The notes: a model not told the origin generated them from the sequence alone. 64,000 bases of DNA from Pseudomonas allokribbensis (GCF_014863605.1 NZ_CP062252.1:5991501-6055500), one strand, 5' to 3'; shown: positions 26,012-35,585, counted from the first letter of the stretch. Made by a program: numbers and translations.

Positions 26012-27112
26012 TCAGTACTCGATCCGCACATCCCCCTTCGGCACACTGCAGCAAGAAAGAATGTACCCCTCCGCCTCGTCGTCCTCGGTGATCCCGCCGT
26101 TGTGATCCATCTCCACCTCGCCGCCCAGCTTGAGCACCTTGCACGTCCCGCAGATCCCCATCCCGCAGGCTTTCGGGATCATCAGCCCAACCTTGGCAGC
26201 CGCCGCATGCACAGTCTCACCCGGTGCCACGCGAATGCTCTTGTCCGAAGAGGTGAACTCCACCAGATGCAGATCCGCCGCCGGCACTTCCGGCGCTTCC
26301 GCTGCCTGTTCGGCCTGTTCCACTGCATCGGCGCGGGCTTCCGGTGGCGTGGCGCCGAAGGATTCCTCGTGATAGCGCTTCATGTCGTAGCCGGCGTTTT
26401 CCAGCAGGCGCTTGACCGCCGTCATGTACGGCGTCGGGCCGCAGCAGAAGACTTCGCGCTCGAGGAAGTCCGGCACCATCAGTTCCAGCATCTTGTGGTT
26501 GAGGTAGCCGCGATAGCCGGCCCACGGCTCGCCCAGGCCATGCTTCTCGCAGATCAGGTGCAGGCTGAAGTTGTCGATCCGCGACGCCATGTGTTCCAGC
26601 TCGCGGTGGTAAATGATGTCTTTCGGTGAGCGGGCGCTGTGGATGAACGTCATGTCGACGTTGCCGTTGGTGTCGTAGAACCAGCGCGCCATGGACATGC
26701 ATGGCGTGATGCCGACACCGCCGCTGAGGTACAGCACTTTCGGGCTCGGAAAGTCGATGGCGTTGAACAACCCGACCGGCCCGTGTACCGCCAGCTCCTG
26801 GCCTTCATGCAGCGTGTCGTGCAGCCAGTTGGACACCTTGCCCCCCGGTACGCGCTTGATGGTCACCGAAAAGCTGTACGGCACCGACGGCGAGCTGGAG
26901 ATGGTGTAGGAACGCATGATCGGCTGGCCGTCGATTTCCAGCTCCAGGGTCACGAATTGCCCGGGCTTGAAGAAGAACAGGATCGGCTGGTCGGCCATGA
27001 AGCAGAAGGTGCGCACATCCCAGGTTTCCTGGATGACTTTGACGCAACGGACAATGTGTCGGCCATTGGCCCAGGTCTGAGTGGTGACCGGATTCAGGAA
27101 GCTGTTGGACAT
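26012..27112 (-). CDS. gbcB: glycine betaine demethylase reductase subunit
   Basis: Flavin/iron-sulfur reductase of 366 aa that feeds electrons to the Rieske oxygenase GbcA. FAD-binding RSYTISSSPS, NAD-binding LSGGVGITPCMSMARW and CGPTPYM, and a C-terminal plant-type 2Fe-2S domain with cysteines in KACGMGICGTCKV and SCCS. GGAG precedes ATG 27112; an upstream in-frame ATG at 27145 is not needed. Divergent from gbcA across 281 bp that hold a candidate GbdR operator. Confidence 0.94.
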   Translation of the reverse strand: MSNSFLNPVTTQTWANGRHIVRCVKVIQETWDVRTFCFMADQPILFFFKPGQFVTLELEIDGQPIMRSYTISSSPSVPYSFSVTIKRVPGGKVSNWLHDTLHEGQELAVHGPVGLFNAIDFPSPKVLYLSGGVGITPCMSMARWFYDTNGNVDMTFIHSARSPKDIIYHRELEHMASRIDNFSLHLICEKHGLGEPWAGYRGYLNHKMLELMVPDFLEREVFCCGPTPYMTAVKRLLENAGYDMKRYHEESFGATPPEARADAVEQAEQAAEAPEVPAADLHLVEFTSSDKSIRVAPGETVHAAAAKVGLMIPKACGMGICGTCKVLKLGGEVEMDHNGGITEDDEAEGYILSCCSVPKGDVRIEY

Positions 27113-27183
27113 GCTTGTTCTCCACGGCCGACTGTCGGCCTTCATGTGGCGATTCTGCGTATAGCGCGAACGCCCCGTTTACC

Positions 27184-27221
27184 TATCCGCGACATTGACA
27201 TACTTATCGCGACCAGCCCCC
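27184..27221. promoter_or_regulatory. candidate GbdR operator in gbcB/gbcA intergenic region
   Basis: GCGAC at 27189-27193 and at 27209-27213 form a direct repeat with 20-bp spacing (TATCCGCGACATTGAC then TATCGCGACCAGCC). Similar pairs occur upstream of cbcX (55330-55371) and of the dgcA operon (44296-44325), all expected GbdR targets. GbdR is AraC-type, which normally binds two direct half-sites one helical face apart. By eye only. Confidence 0.5.
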
Positions 27222-27393
27222 AACCACCGGGGGTTGCGCGTCGGGAACAGATTGCACCATGTCGCCCATGGATAAGGTTCTCGCCTGCGGCGGCCCCACA
27301 CTCGCCCCAACACAAACAGTTTCTTTACACCTTGCGCTGCAACCCTGATCAGCCACTTTCGCGGCCACGCAGATGGCCTTGAGGATTACATCG

Positions 27394-28686
27394 ATGGACA
27401 CCGCAAAAATCAGCCTGGGCGACCCGCTGGAACCCGCACGCAAGGCCACCGCACAAATGCTGCAAGAGCGCGAGCGCACCTTCTCGCTGCCGCAACCGTT
27501 CTACAGTGACGAGCGCCTGTTCGATATCGACATGCAGGAGATCTTCCAGAAAGAGTGGTTGATCGCCGGCATGACCTGCGAGATCCCGGCCAAGGGCAAC
27601 TACCTGACGCTGCAGATCGGCAAGAACCCGATCATCGTGATCCGTGGCGCCGAAGGCGTGGTGCACGCGTTCCACAACGTCTGCCGCCACCGTGGCTCAC
27701 GCCTGTGCACCAGCGACAAGGGCAAGGTCGCCAAACTGGTCTGCCACTACCACCAGTGGACGTATGAGCTGGACGGCCGCCTGCTGTTCGCCGGCACCGA
27801 GATGGGCGCCGACTTCGACATGAACCAGTACGGCCTCAAACCGGTGAACGTGAAGACCGCCGGCGGCTACATCTTCATCAGCCTGGCGGAGAACCCGCCG
27901 GCCATCGATGACTTCCTGTCGACGCTGAACCACTACATGGAACCGTACGACATGGAGAACACCAAGGTGGCGATTACCACCACCTTGATGGAAAAGGCCA
28001 ACTGGAAACTGGTGCTGGAAAACAACCGCGAGTGCTACCACTGCAACGCGTCGCACCCGGAACTGCTGAAAACCCTGCTGGAGTGGGACGACGTCACCGA
28101 CCCGCGCGCCGACCAGGCGTTCAAGGATCACGTCGCCGACTCCGCTGCGGCCTGGGAAGCCGAGAAGATCCCTTACGCCCACGCCAGCTTCGGCCTGCGC
28201 AACCGCATCGTGCGCATGCCGCTGCTTAAAGGCACCGTGTCGATGACCCTGGACGGTAAACAGGGCTGCGCCAAGCTGATGGGCCGGATCAAGAACCCGG
28301 ACCTGGGCTCGATGCGCATCCTGCACCTGCCGCACTCGTGGAACCACTGCATGGGCGACCACATCATCGTCTTCACCGTGTGGCCGATCAGCGCCCAGGA
28401 AACCATGGTCACCACCAAATGGCTGGTGCACAAGGATGCCGTCGAAGGCGTGGATTACGACGTCGAACGCATGCGCCAGGTGTGGGACGCGACCAACGAT
28501 CAGGACCGTCGTCTGGCCGAAGAGAACCAGCGCGGGATCAACTCCACCGCCTACCAGCCTGGGCCGTACTCCAAGACTTATGAATTTGGCGTGGTCAACT
28601 TCGTCGACTGGTACAGCGAGCGGTTGTTGAGCAACCTCGGGGCCGAGCCTGCGCCGTATCTCAAAGGTGTTCCGGTTCAGGGTTGA
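27394..28686 (+). CDS. gbcA: glycine betaine demethylase oxygenase subunit
   Basis: Rieske-type mononuclear iron oxygenase of 430 aa that removes one methyl group from glycine betaine, giving dimethylglycine and formaldehyde. Rieske 2Fe-2S ligands are in CRHRGSRLC and CHYHQWTYELDG (residues about 99-130). The catalytic-iron ligands are in ENNRECYHCNASHPELL (about 213-229). It starts at ATG 27394 after GAGGA; an in-frame ATG at 27373 is less well supported. Ends in a convergent hairpin. Confidence 0.95.
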   Translation: MDTAKISLGDPLEPARKATAQMLQERERTFSLPQPFYSDERLFDIDMQEIFQKEWLIAGMTCEIPAKGNYLTLQIGKNPIIVIRGAEGVVHAFHNVCRHRGSRLCTSDKGKVAKLVCHYHQWTYELDGRLLFAGTEMGADFDMNQYGLKPVNVKTAGGYIFISLAENPPAIDDFLSTLNHYMEPYDMENTKVAITTTLMEKANWKLVLENNRECYHCNASHPELLKTLLEWDDVTDPRADQAFKDHVADSAAAWEAEKIPYAHASFGLRNRIVRMPLLKGTVSMTLDGKQGCAKLMGRIKNPDLGSMRILHLPHSWNHCMGDHIIVFTVWPISAQETMVTTKWLVHKDAVEGVDYDVERMRQVWDATNDQDRRLAEENQRGINSTAYQPGPYSKTYEFGVVNFVDWYSERLLSNLGAEPAPYLKGVPVQG

Positions 28687-28695
28687 TTCGCGTCA

Positions 28696-28730
28696 TTGAT
28701 CGTTCCCGCGTCCTGCGCGGGAACGATCAA
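28696..28730. terminator. perfect 15-bp hairpin between gbcA and the phosphoesterase gene
   Basis: TTGATCGTTCCCGCG (28696-28710) pairs perfectly with CGCGGGAACGATCAA (28716-28730) around TCCTG. It is REP-derived and sits between two convergent genes, so it probably serves as the transcript end for both. No T-run. Confidence 0.65.
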
Positions 28731-28735
28731 ACGGA

Positions 28736-29980
28736 TCACTTCGATGACCACCTCACCGATCCATCCTCGCCAATAAACTCCTCGAAAATCTCCTCCCCCA
28801 CCAGCCTGATCTTCGCGTAGCCATTCAACACCCGTAGCGGATAGTCCGGATCCTTCGCATCCTGCGTCTCCGAAAACAGCACCCCCGAATGCCCGTTCAG
28901 TTCACTTGTGGTGCCGTAGGGAATCGCCCCGTGCCCGGCGCAGCGCGCATGCAACCCGCCCTGGGTCGCGTAGACGATACCGTTGTGCAGGTGCCCCCAA
29001 TACCAGTAATCCGGCTCGCGCCCCAGTGCATCGCACACCGGTTGATACAGCGCGGTCTTGTTGTGCCCGGTGATGTCGAAGCCTTGATGGTGACTGAGCA
29101 CCATGAGCTTTTTGCGTTTCGGCAGACTTTTCATCCACTCGATCTGCGGCTTGTTCAGGGTGCCGTCCATGTACAGGTTCATGACATCCGAGGCGTACGC
29201 CGTGTCCAGCCCGACAATCAGCCAGTCGTCGTTGATCAGGGCAAAGTAGCTGGTGCCCTGCTGCCCCGGAAAACGCGTGGCCAGTTCCTTGAAGTAACCG
29301 TGGGCGCCGCTGTACATCTCGTGGTTGGAATTGAGGGTGAACGAACCGTGGGTGCCCATCGGCCAGCCGGCCATGTCGGTGTCTTCCTGGGAATGGGTAC
29401 CGGCGTAATAGACATCCCCCAGATGAATGGTGAAGTCGGCGTTGGCCAGTTGCATCTGGTTGGCCACCGACACCGCTGGCGCATGACTGTTGAACGGCCC
29501 GGTGCCCCAGTCGCCGGCAATCGCCAGCGTCACTTCGCGCTCCATTGTCACCAGCGCAGGATCGGTGCCGAAGGTCGCGTGATGGCGCAGGTTTTCGATC
29601 CATTTGAGCAGCGCCTCGCTCCACAGCAGATCCAGCAGCTCCCACTTGCGACACCCCAGCAGCGTGCCGTCCTTGAGCACCGTGGTCTGTAGTTGATCGG
29701 GTGATTGCGGCAACGGCGTCGCGTTGCCGATGCGCAGGATCGACAGACCGTGGGACAACTCCCACGGCACGGCCGGCACGTCGTCCGGCAACTCGCCGTG
29801 CTTGAGCACGTACTGCGCCTGATCGTGACCGCGCTGGAGCAATTTGATGATGGCCTGGAACTCCTCGGGTTCCAGTTCGCTGATGAGCTTCATCCAGGCC
29901 ATTTCCACCCGGGTAAACAGGCCGTGCAGACGCAGTTTGACCTTGTCGTATTCATGCTTCAGATGACCGACTGCCGACAT
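28736..29980 (-). CDS. calcineurin-like metallophosphoesterase
   Basis: Cytoplasmic-looking protein of 414 aa, no signal peptide. From about residue 145 it carries the dinuclear metal motifs: GDWGTGP, HLGDVYYAG (GDxxY of purple-acid-phosphatase-like enzymes), NHEMYSG, VLSHHQGFDITGH and WYWGHLHNG. The first 140 residues are a helical region unique to this subgroup. It lies 25 bp downstream of the cytochrome gene on the same strand, making a presumed operon GMC/hydrolase - cytochrome - phosphoesterase. Substrate unknown. Confidence 0.85.
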   Translation of the reverse strand: MSAVGHLKHEYDKVKLRLHGLFTRVEMAWMKLISELEPEEFQAIIKLLQRGHDQAQYVLKHGELPDDVPAVPWELSHGLSILRIGNATPLPQSPDQLQTTVLKDGTLLGCRKWELLDLLWSEALLKWIENLRHHATFGTDPALVTMEREVTLAIAGDWGTGPFNSHAPAVSVANQMQLANADFTIHLGDVYYAGTHSQEDTDMAGWPMGTHGSFTLNSNHEMYSGAHGYFKELATRFPGQQGTSYFALINDDWLIVGLDTAYASDVMNLYMDGTLNKPQIEWMKSLPKRKKLMVLSHHQGFDITGHNKTALYQPVCDALGREPDYWYWGHLHNGIVYATQGGLHARCAGHGAIPYGTTSELNGHSGVLFSETQDAKDPDYPLRVLNGYAKIRLVGEEIFEEFIGEDGSVRWSSK

Positions 29981-30005
29981 GACGTAATCCTCTATCCGTA
30001 GGGGT

Positions 30006-31874
30006 TCACAGGGTTTTCATGAATTCGATCAGCGCGCGCTTGTCGTCGTCCGACAGCGTCGTGCCATACAGGTGACCGGTGTTGTGATTGCCCTCCAGGC
30101 GCGTGTCGTACTTGAAGTCCGCCGAGGCTTTGGCCTGCGCGCCGCCGGTCACGAAGCCGACGTTGACCGGGTCGTAGACATCGGAGCCGGTGACGAACAC
30201 CTGCGGACGTTTTTCCGGCGGTTGCAGCAAATCCCACAGGGTCGGCACCGAACCGTTGTGCAGGTACGGCGCGCGCAGCCAGATGCCGTCGGTGGGCGTG
30301 TTGCTGTAGCTCTGGGTCTTGCGGTACGCGCCGAAATCGAACGGCGGTTTCTTGAAGGTGTGGAACGCCGCCACCAGCCCGACAGTGAACGAGTCCAGTC
30401 GATGTGGATCGGTGCCGAGCTGGTCGATGTTGGTGGTGACCTGCCCGGTGTCGACGCGACCGAAGTCGTGGCAACCGGCGCAATTGGTTTCCCAGATCGG
30501 TTTGCCCTGGGTGACCTTGGCCTGATCCAGTGCCCACGGCCACGCCGGCGCCTTGTGCCCGAGCAGCCAGTTGGTCACGCGATTGAAACTCGGTGGCAGC
30601 ACCGACTCTGGCGTCGCTCCCACCGCCATCGCAGCGGCGTAGTTGCGCTCGTGGATCTTGTTGTTATTGCCGTCCCAGTGCAGGTACATCGATTCCCGGG
30701 GTTTCTGGTTCCACACTTGCGGCAGGTCCACGGTGCCGATGGTCGAGTCATCCGGGAAGCCGAACACCACCATTTTCGTCGGGTTGAAGGTGTCGGTACG
30801 CCCCGGCCCCTGTGGCGGACGCAGCTTCTGCCAGGCATAGGCCTGCTTCTGTTTGAGCAGCGCGGTCTTGGCCATCGGGATGATCAGGTAACGGTTGTAG
30901 ATGCGCTCGAAAAAGCCGAGCTGGAACTTGCTGTTGATCGCCGCCATCACCGCGTCGGTGGTGAATTTCGGGTCGCTGGCGCAATCGTAGGCGAACCACT
31001 GGAAGGCTTGCAGTTGCAGGGTGTTGGCCGGTGCGCTCGGCACATTGACCGCGACGTCACTGGCATTCGCCCGGTAGGAGCCGGTGTGGCACAGCGCGCA
31101 GTTCGGCTCGACGGTCGGGTAGCCGATCTGCCGCTTGGCCATGCCGATCGGCAGGTCCTTGCCGTTTTCGAACAAGAAACCGAAAACTTCCCAGCCGCCG
31201 GGTTTCGGCATTTTTTCCGGGCACATCTGCGGCAGTACGGAGAACAGGTAATACGGGATCCGCGCTTCGATGCCCAGGCCAATGGCCGCGTATTTGTAGT
31301 GATCTTCGTCGGAGGCATATTCCTGCTCCGGCACCACGCGCAGCATCTGATACCAGGTCTCGTAGCCGATGAACCCCAGCAACGCGACCACGACCAGCGT
31401 GCCGACCTTGAACGCGTGGCTCTGCCAATGCCGCGCCCACGCCGCCCGCCATTCGCGCCAGCCGTCACAGAGCAGGGCAAGGGGGCGGTTTTCCGGGGTG
31501 GTGCCGAGGTACAGCAGGATGCCGAGGATCAGGAAAAAGCTCAGGTCACCCATCAGCATCGGCACGAACACCGAGCCCTGGCTGCTGGTGTTGATCAGGT
31601 AGATCCAGAACGCCACGGCGATCAGCCGCGTCAGCACACACAACCAGGAATGCACCACATAGCGCGGCGCGTTGAAGCCCGACGGCATGTAGAACACGCT
31701 GATGCCCACCAGCAGCATCCCGGCGTTTTCCAGCCACGGGTCGGAGAGTTGCGGCGGCAGGCCGACCACCGATGTCAGCAACCCCGGCGCGAACAGCGCC
31801 GGGATCGCGAACACCATGTTCATCGCAATGCCGAGCCAGATGAAACGTTGAAACCAGCGGATGTAGCTGTCCAT
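30006..31874 (-). CDS. membrane-anchored di-haem cytochrome c
   Basis: Protein of 622 aa with about four N-terminal hydrophobic segments (for example WLGIAMNMVFAIPALFAPGLLTSVVGL, VGTLVVVALLGFIGYETWY). A soluble region with two c-type haem sites follows: CALCH at residues 259-263 and CAGCH at 465-469. The second half, around INYVDTGQVTTN-like text and LRAPYLHNGSVPTLWDLL, resembles di-haem peroxidase/MauG-like and thiosulfate-type cytochromes; I do not recognise a named family. Probably faces the periplasm and takes electrons from the neighbouring GMC oxidoreductase. GGGGAA precedes ATG 31874. Confidence 0.83.
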   Translation of the reverse strand: MDSYIRWFQRFIWLGIAMNMVFAIPALFAPGLLTSVVGLPPQLSDPWLENAGMLLVGISVFYMPSGFNAPRYVVHSWLCVLTRLIAVAFWIYLINTSSQGSVFVPMLMGDLSFFLILGILLYLGTTPENRPLALLCDGWREWRAAWARHWQSHAFKVGTLVVVALLGFIGYETWYQMLRVVPEQEYASDEDHYKYAAIGLGIEARIPYYLFSVLPQMCPEKMPKPGGWEVFGFLFENGKDLPIGMAKRQIGYPTVEPNCALCHTGSYRANASDVAVNVPSAPANTLQLQAFQWFAYDCASDPKFTTDAVMAAINSKFQLGFFERIYNRYLIIPMAKTALLKQKQAYAWQKLRPPQGPGRTDTFNPTKMVVFGFPDDSTIGTVDLPQVWNQKPRESMYLHWDGNNNKIHERNYAAAMAVGATPESVLPPSFNRVTNWLLGHKAPAWPWALDQAKVTQGKPIWETNCAGCHDFGRVDTGQVTTNIDQLGTDPHRLDSFTVGLVAAFHTFKKPPFDFGAYRKTQSYSNTPTDGIWLRAPYLHNGSVPTLWDLLQPPEKRPQVFVTGSDVYDPVNVGFVTGGAQAKASADFKYDTRLEGNHNTGHLYGTTLSDDDKRALIEFMKTL

Positions 31875-31886
31875 ATCAGTTCCCCA

Positions 31887-32008
31887 GATCGTTCCCACGC
31901 TCCGCGTGGGAATGCCGCCATGGACGCTCTGCGTCCGCTCTTGGGACGCAGAGCGTCCCGGGATGCATTCCCACGCAGACGGTTCGACGCCTCGACGTGG
32001 GAACGATC
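31887..32008. repeat. compound REP/REPIN-like element between GMC and cytochrome genes
   Basis: GATC-bounded 122-bp inverted structure: GATCGTTCCCACGC at the left and GCATTCCCACGC... GTGGGAACGATC at the right, with GGACGCTCTGCGTCC / GGGACGCAGAGCGTCCC inside. The right arm shares an unusual segment with the REP at 24050-24115. It sits in the only wide gap of the three-gene cluster. Confidence 0.85.
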
Positions 32009-32013
32009 GGGTG

Positions 32014-35000
32014 CTATCCGAGGGCCGTTTTCTCCAGGTGTTCAAGGATGATCGGGTACACATCGACCACCGCGTTCTTGCCGAACATGCAATCGATATG
32101 GCCATAGCCCGGCACCACATGCCGGCTATAACGCTCCGGCCCATGCTTCTCGCAAACCCGCTGGTAAGTCTTGAGCGTGCTTTCCGGCAGATAACACTGG
32201 TTTTCCGCGCCGCTGATGAAACAGATCGGCATGGTCAGCCGGTCGAAGTGCGGCATGTACACATCGTTGCCCTTGAAATCCACCAGATGTCCTTTGCGCA
32301 CGATCAGTGCCAGGTGCTCGAAGGTCTCGATGTTCGACTCGCCGAACAGTTCGTGCAGGTTGTCATGCAGCGTCTCGTTGAGGGTGTCGTGGCGGTACAG
32401 CGAGGCGTACATGAAGGTGATGCGGTGGCACACCGGGTTGGTGCAATAACCCTGTGCTTCAATCCGCGCGTAGCCGTTGAGGGCCTTGTCGTAGAGCTTG
32501 TTGAACCAGTTCTCCTTGCTGTCGGCGTAGGCCGTCATCGACTTCACGCCAATCGCATCGAGCATGCCCGGCAAGTGCAGACCGGCCTTCAGCCCCGTTG
32601 CCGTCGCCACCACCGTGTCGGCGGCAATCTGTGAGCAGACCACCGAACGCACGCCCTGCAAACCGGCGAGCAACGACATGAAGAACGTCGTCGCGCCGTA
32701 GCAATGCACCACGCATTGCACGTCCTTCGCGCCGGTCTGCTGCTGGATCTGCCCGATGGCGGCCTTGAAGTCGTACTGGGCGATCTGATCGCCGTTCCAT
32801 TCCTTCTTGCTGGCCGGCAGCAGGATGCTCACCCGGAAATCCAGCAGCCACACGTCGTAGTCGTGCTTGCACAGAAATTCGAGCAGGTTGGTCTGGATCG
32901 TATCGGTGGAAAAGATATTCGAGCCCACACCCAAGCCATGCACCAGCATCACCGGGCCTTTGCTGCCGGCCTGATAGCGGCTCAGGCGCAGTTCCACGCC
33001 ATCCTCGGTGGGGAAGAAATGCACAGCCGGCGTCGGCGCATCCAGCGGCCGTTTCAAGCGTGGCGGTGCATCGGGATTGAAGTATTTGTCACCGGCGAAC
33101 ACCCCGCCGTAACTCTCCCAGAGAATCCCGGCGAAGAACTTGCCGAACCGCGCCAGCCCTTCGATGCGCTCGCGCTCGTTGCGCGCATTGAGGACTTTCA
33201 TGGTGGTCATCTGCTTGGCGAAATCGGCCGGATGGATGTGCATCACACCCGAACCGATCACCTCGCCCGACTTGTCCGGTCCACGGTAGAGCGTCACGTA
33301 AAGGGTGCTGGTGTCGTGCCAGATGTTCAGCACGCCGTTGTCTTCCGGCACGGTCTTGAACGCGCTGAAGAAATAGTCGTTACCGTCCTCGGCGGTCAGC
33401 TTCATGTCGTATTTCATGTGGCGCGTGTCGACCTGCTGCTCGAATTGCTCGAACAGGTTGAACACACCGTTGCTGGCGGTCAGCGGTTCCGGCGACAGCG
33501 CCGGGGCGATCACCGTACCGACGATGGTCGCGGCGTGTTCCGGTTCCTTGATCATCCGGTTGAGATCGTTGGCGGTGATGGTCAGGGTGAAGTCGATCGG
33601 CGAGTTGTCCGCCTCGCCACGTTTGGCCGCCGCCTCATAAACCTTGAGGTCGGTGCTTTGCGCAGCAGTGAAGGCCCGGGAGAAATAGCCTTTCATTGTT
33701 TCGGTGAACTGCACGCCAAGGGTCGGTGGCGCAGTCTGTTTACGCGGCGCCGATGGCAGCGTGTAGTCGATCTTCCAGCCACGATCGGCGGCCAGCAGGC
33801 CCATGTTGCGCTCGCTGACGGCGGAGATCGTCAGCAGCGGGTTGACCGCCAGTGACGTCGGAATCACCGCACCGTCGGTCACGTACAGGTTGGCGTAGAC
33901 ATCGGTGCCACTGGCGCCGCTGAACACCTGCCCCTTGTGGTTGACCACGCCTTGCCCGGCGTCCTTGCCCATCACGCAACCGCCCAGCGGATGCACCGAG
34001 ACGATGCTGTGTTTGAGCAACTTGGTCCAGATAGGATTCTCCACCCAGATCCCGCCCAACGCCTGGGTGCTCTGGTGCAGGCGTTCGTTGCCGATCTTGA
34101 AGTTTTCCTGTTCGCCAACGCCCGGCCAGTCAATGCGCAACTGATCCTTGTTATCGAGGACCATGCGGCCCTGGCCACTGTCGTGGCTCATGATCAGGTA
34201 CGTCTGCATGTTGTGCAGCGCGCCGTAGTACGGGCCGCGCAGGAAGCTTTCGGCCTCGCGCTCCTTGTACTTCACTTTGCCGCTGAAACTGTCGTCGGTG
34301 GGCTTGCCGATCAGCTCGGCAAACCCGGCCATCGCCGGCACCATCGGCCGGCCAAGCGCGCCGGGGATCGAACCTTCCTCGATGACCATGCGGCTGCGCC
34401 AGTCGCCTTCGGTGCGCATGTCGATGATCGAGGTGATGCACGGGCCGACCGGTTTCATTTCCTTGGCCGGGTGCGTGCCGAAACCGATGCCGTTGATGGT
34501 CTGTTCGCAGTTGTGGCCGAAGCCGAGGATGTCACCGTTGCCGCTCATGTTCTCGCCGAGCTGCCCGGACATCGCCAGGCCCTTGTCCCGCGAGCGCAGC
34601 AGAATCTCGGTGGAACCGAGGGTGCCGGCGGACACCACGACGATGTCGGCCTTCACGAACAGCGTCGGCGCGTCGAACTTCTCGCGACCACTGTCCAGAT
34701 ACTGGAAGTGCACGATCCAGCCATCGCCATCGCGCTCCAGATGCCGCACCTGGGCCTGGCAGATGATCTCCGCGCCGTGATTGCAGGCGTCCGGCAGGTA
34801 GTTCATCAGCGTGGTGTTCTTGGCCTTGTTGTTACAGCCCGAAACGCAGTCGCCGCAGTGGTTGCACGGCAGTTGCTCGACGCCGACGTGGTTGAGGTTG
34901 TTCGGCAGTTTGTCGAAGGTCACGTTGATCGGCGGTTTGTAGAAGTGCGCGCCTTGCTTGAGGAAATCCGCGGACTTTTTGTTGGCGTCGAGCTTGGGCA

Positions 35001-35466
35001 AATTCGGCGCGGTATTCGGGTAAGGATTGGGTTTGAGCATTTCCCGGGCGCGGGCATAACCGTCCTTGAGCAGGGTGTCGCGGTGTTCGCGCACCTCCTG
35101 CGGCCAGCGCGGGTCATCAAAGACGCCGGGCTCAGGTTCCAGCGAGACGTTGGCATTGATCAGCGACGTGCCACCCAGGCCACAGCCGACCACTACGTTC
35201 TGCTGCGCGTTGACATGCAGATCGAACAACCCGGTGCGCGAGCCGATGTGGCCGTCCGGGTCGTTCACCTGCAACTCTTCGGTCGCAGCGATCATGGTGT
35301 TGGGGTATTCGCCGGGCTGGATTTCCCGACCGCGTTCCAGCAGACACACCTTTTTGCCGGCCCGGGACAACCGCGAAGCGGCAATGCCGCCGCCATACCC
35401 GGAGCCGATGACGATCACGTCGTAGTGTTCCTTGATGTCGCTGATGGGCGTTGCGATCCGTGTCAT
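32014..35466 (-). CDS. GMC oxidoreductase / alpha-beta hydrolase fusion (cholesterol-oxidase-like)
   Basis: Very long protein, 1150 aa. Residues 1 to about 570 are a GMC flavoprotein: FAD motif VIVIGSGYGGGIAASRLSRAG (17-37), VVVGCGLGGTSLINANV, and C-terminal VHPLGGCVMG and VTDGAVIPTSLAVNPLLTISA. It contains C201-X2-C-X2-C-X3-C (CNHCGDCVSGC), a possible Fe-S site. A middle domain (about 590-780) is unrecognised. From about 790 an alpha/beta-hydrolase domain follows (MLVHGLGVGSNIFS oxyanion region; nucleophile elbow VHCYGA with Cys922 in place of Ser; GYGHIDCMFG catalytic His). No signal peptide. Likely oxidises a hydroxylated lipid or sterol-like compound; substrate unknown. Confidence 0.86.
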   Translation of the reverse strand: MTRIATPISDIKEHYDVIVIGSGYGGGIAASRLSRAGKKVCLLERGREIQPGEYPNTMIAATEELQVNDPDGHIGSRTGLFDLHVNAQQNVVVGCGLGGTSLINANVSLEPEPGVFDDPRWPQEVREHRDTLLKDGYARAREMLKPNPYPNTAPNLPKLDANKKSADFLKQGAHFYKPPINVTFDKLPNNLNHVGVEQLPCNHCGDCVSGCNNKAKNTTLMNYLPDACNHGAEIICQAQVRHLERDGDGWIVHFQYLDSGREKFDAPTLFVKADIVVVSAGTLGSTEILLRSRDKGLAMSGQLGENMSGNGDILGFGHNCEQTINGIGFGTHPAKEMKPVGPCITSIIDMRTEGDWRSRMVIEEGSIPGALGRPMVPAMAGFAELIGKPTDDSFSGKVKYKEREAESFLRGPYYGALHNMQTYLIMSHDSGQGRMVLDNKDQLRIDWPGVGEQENFKIGNERLHQSTQALGGIWVENPIWTKLLKHSIVSVHPLGGCVMGKDAGQGVVNHKGQVFSGASGTDVYANLYVTDGAVIPTSLAVNPLLTISAVSERNMGLLAADRGWKIDYTLPSAPRKQTAPPTLGVQFTETMKGYFSRAFTAAQSTDLKVYEAAAKRGEADNSPIDFTLTITANDLNRMIKEPEHAATIVGTVIAPALSPEPLTASNGVFNLFEQFEQQVDTRHMKYDMKLTAEDGNDYFFSAFKTVPEDNGVLNIWHDTSTLYVTLYRGPDKSGEVIGSGVMHIHPADFAKQMTTMKVLNARNERERIEGLARFGKFFAGILWESYGGVFAGDKYFNPDAPPRLKRPLDAPTPAVHFFPTEDGVELRLSRYQAGSKGPVMLVHGLGVGSNIFSTDTIQTNLLEFLCKHDYDVWLLDFRVSILLPASKKEWNGDQIAQYDFKAAIGQIQQQTGAKDVQCVVHCYGATTFFMSLLAGLQGVRSVVCSQIAADTVVATATGLKAGLHLPGMLDAIGVKSMTAYADSKENWFNKLYDKALNGYARIEAQGYCTNPVCHRITFMYASLYRHDTLNETLHDNLHELFGESNIETFEHLALIVRKGHLVDFKGNDVYMPHFDRLTMPICFISGAENQCYLPESTLKTYQRVCEKHGPERYSRHVVPGYGHIDCMFGKNAVVDVYPIILEHLEKTALG

Positions 35467-35585
35467 GAGGTGGTTCCTCTCTCAGGCAGATGGGGCAACT
35501 CTGCGGTTGCCTGCAATCAATGGGCGAACGGGCACCTGGCCTCCGGTTTCGGCGGCAGTACAGCGATGTGGTCAATATCGACTCG

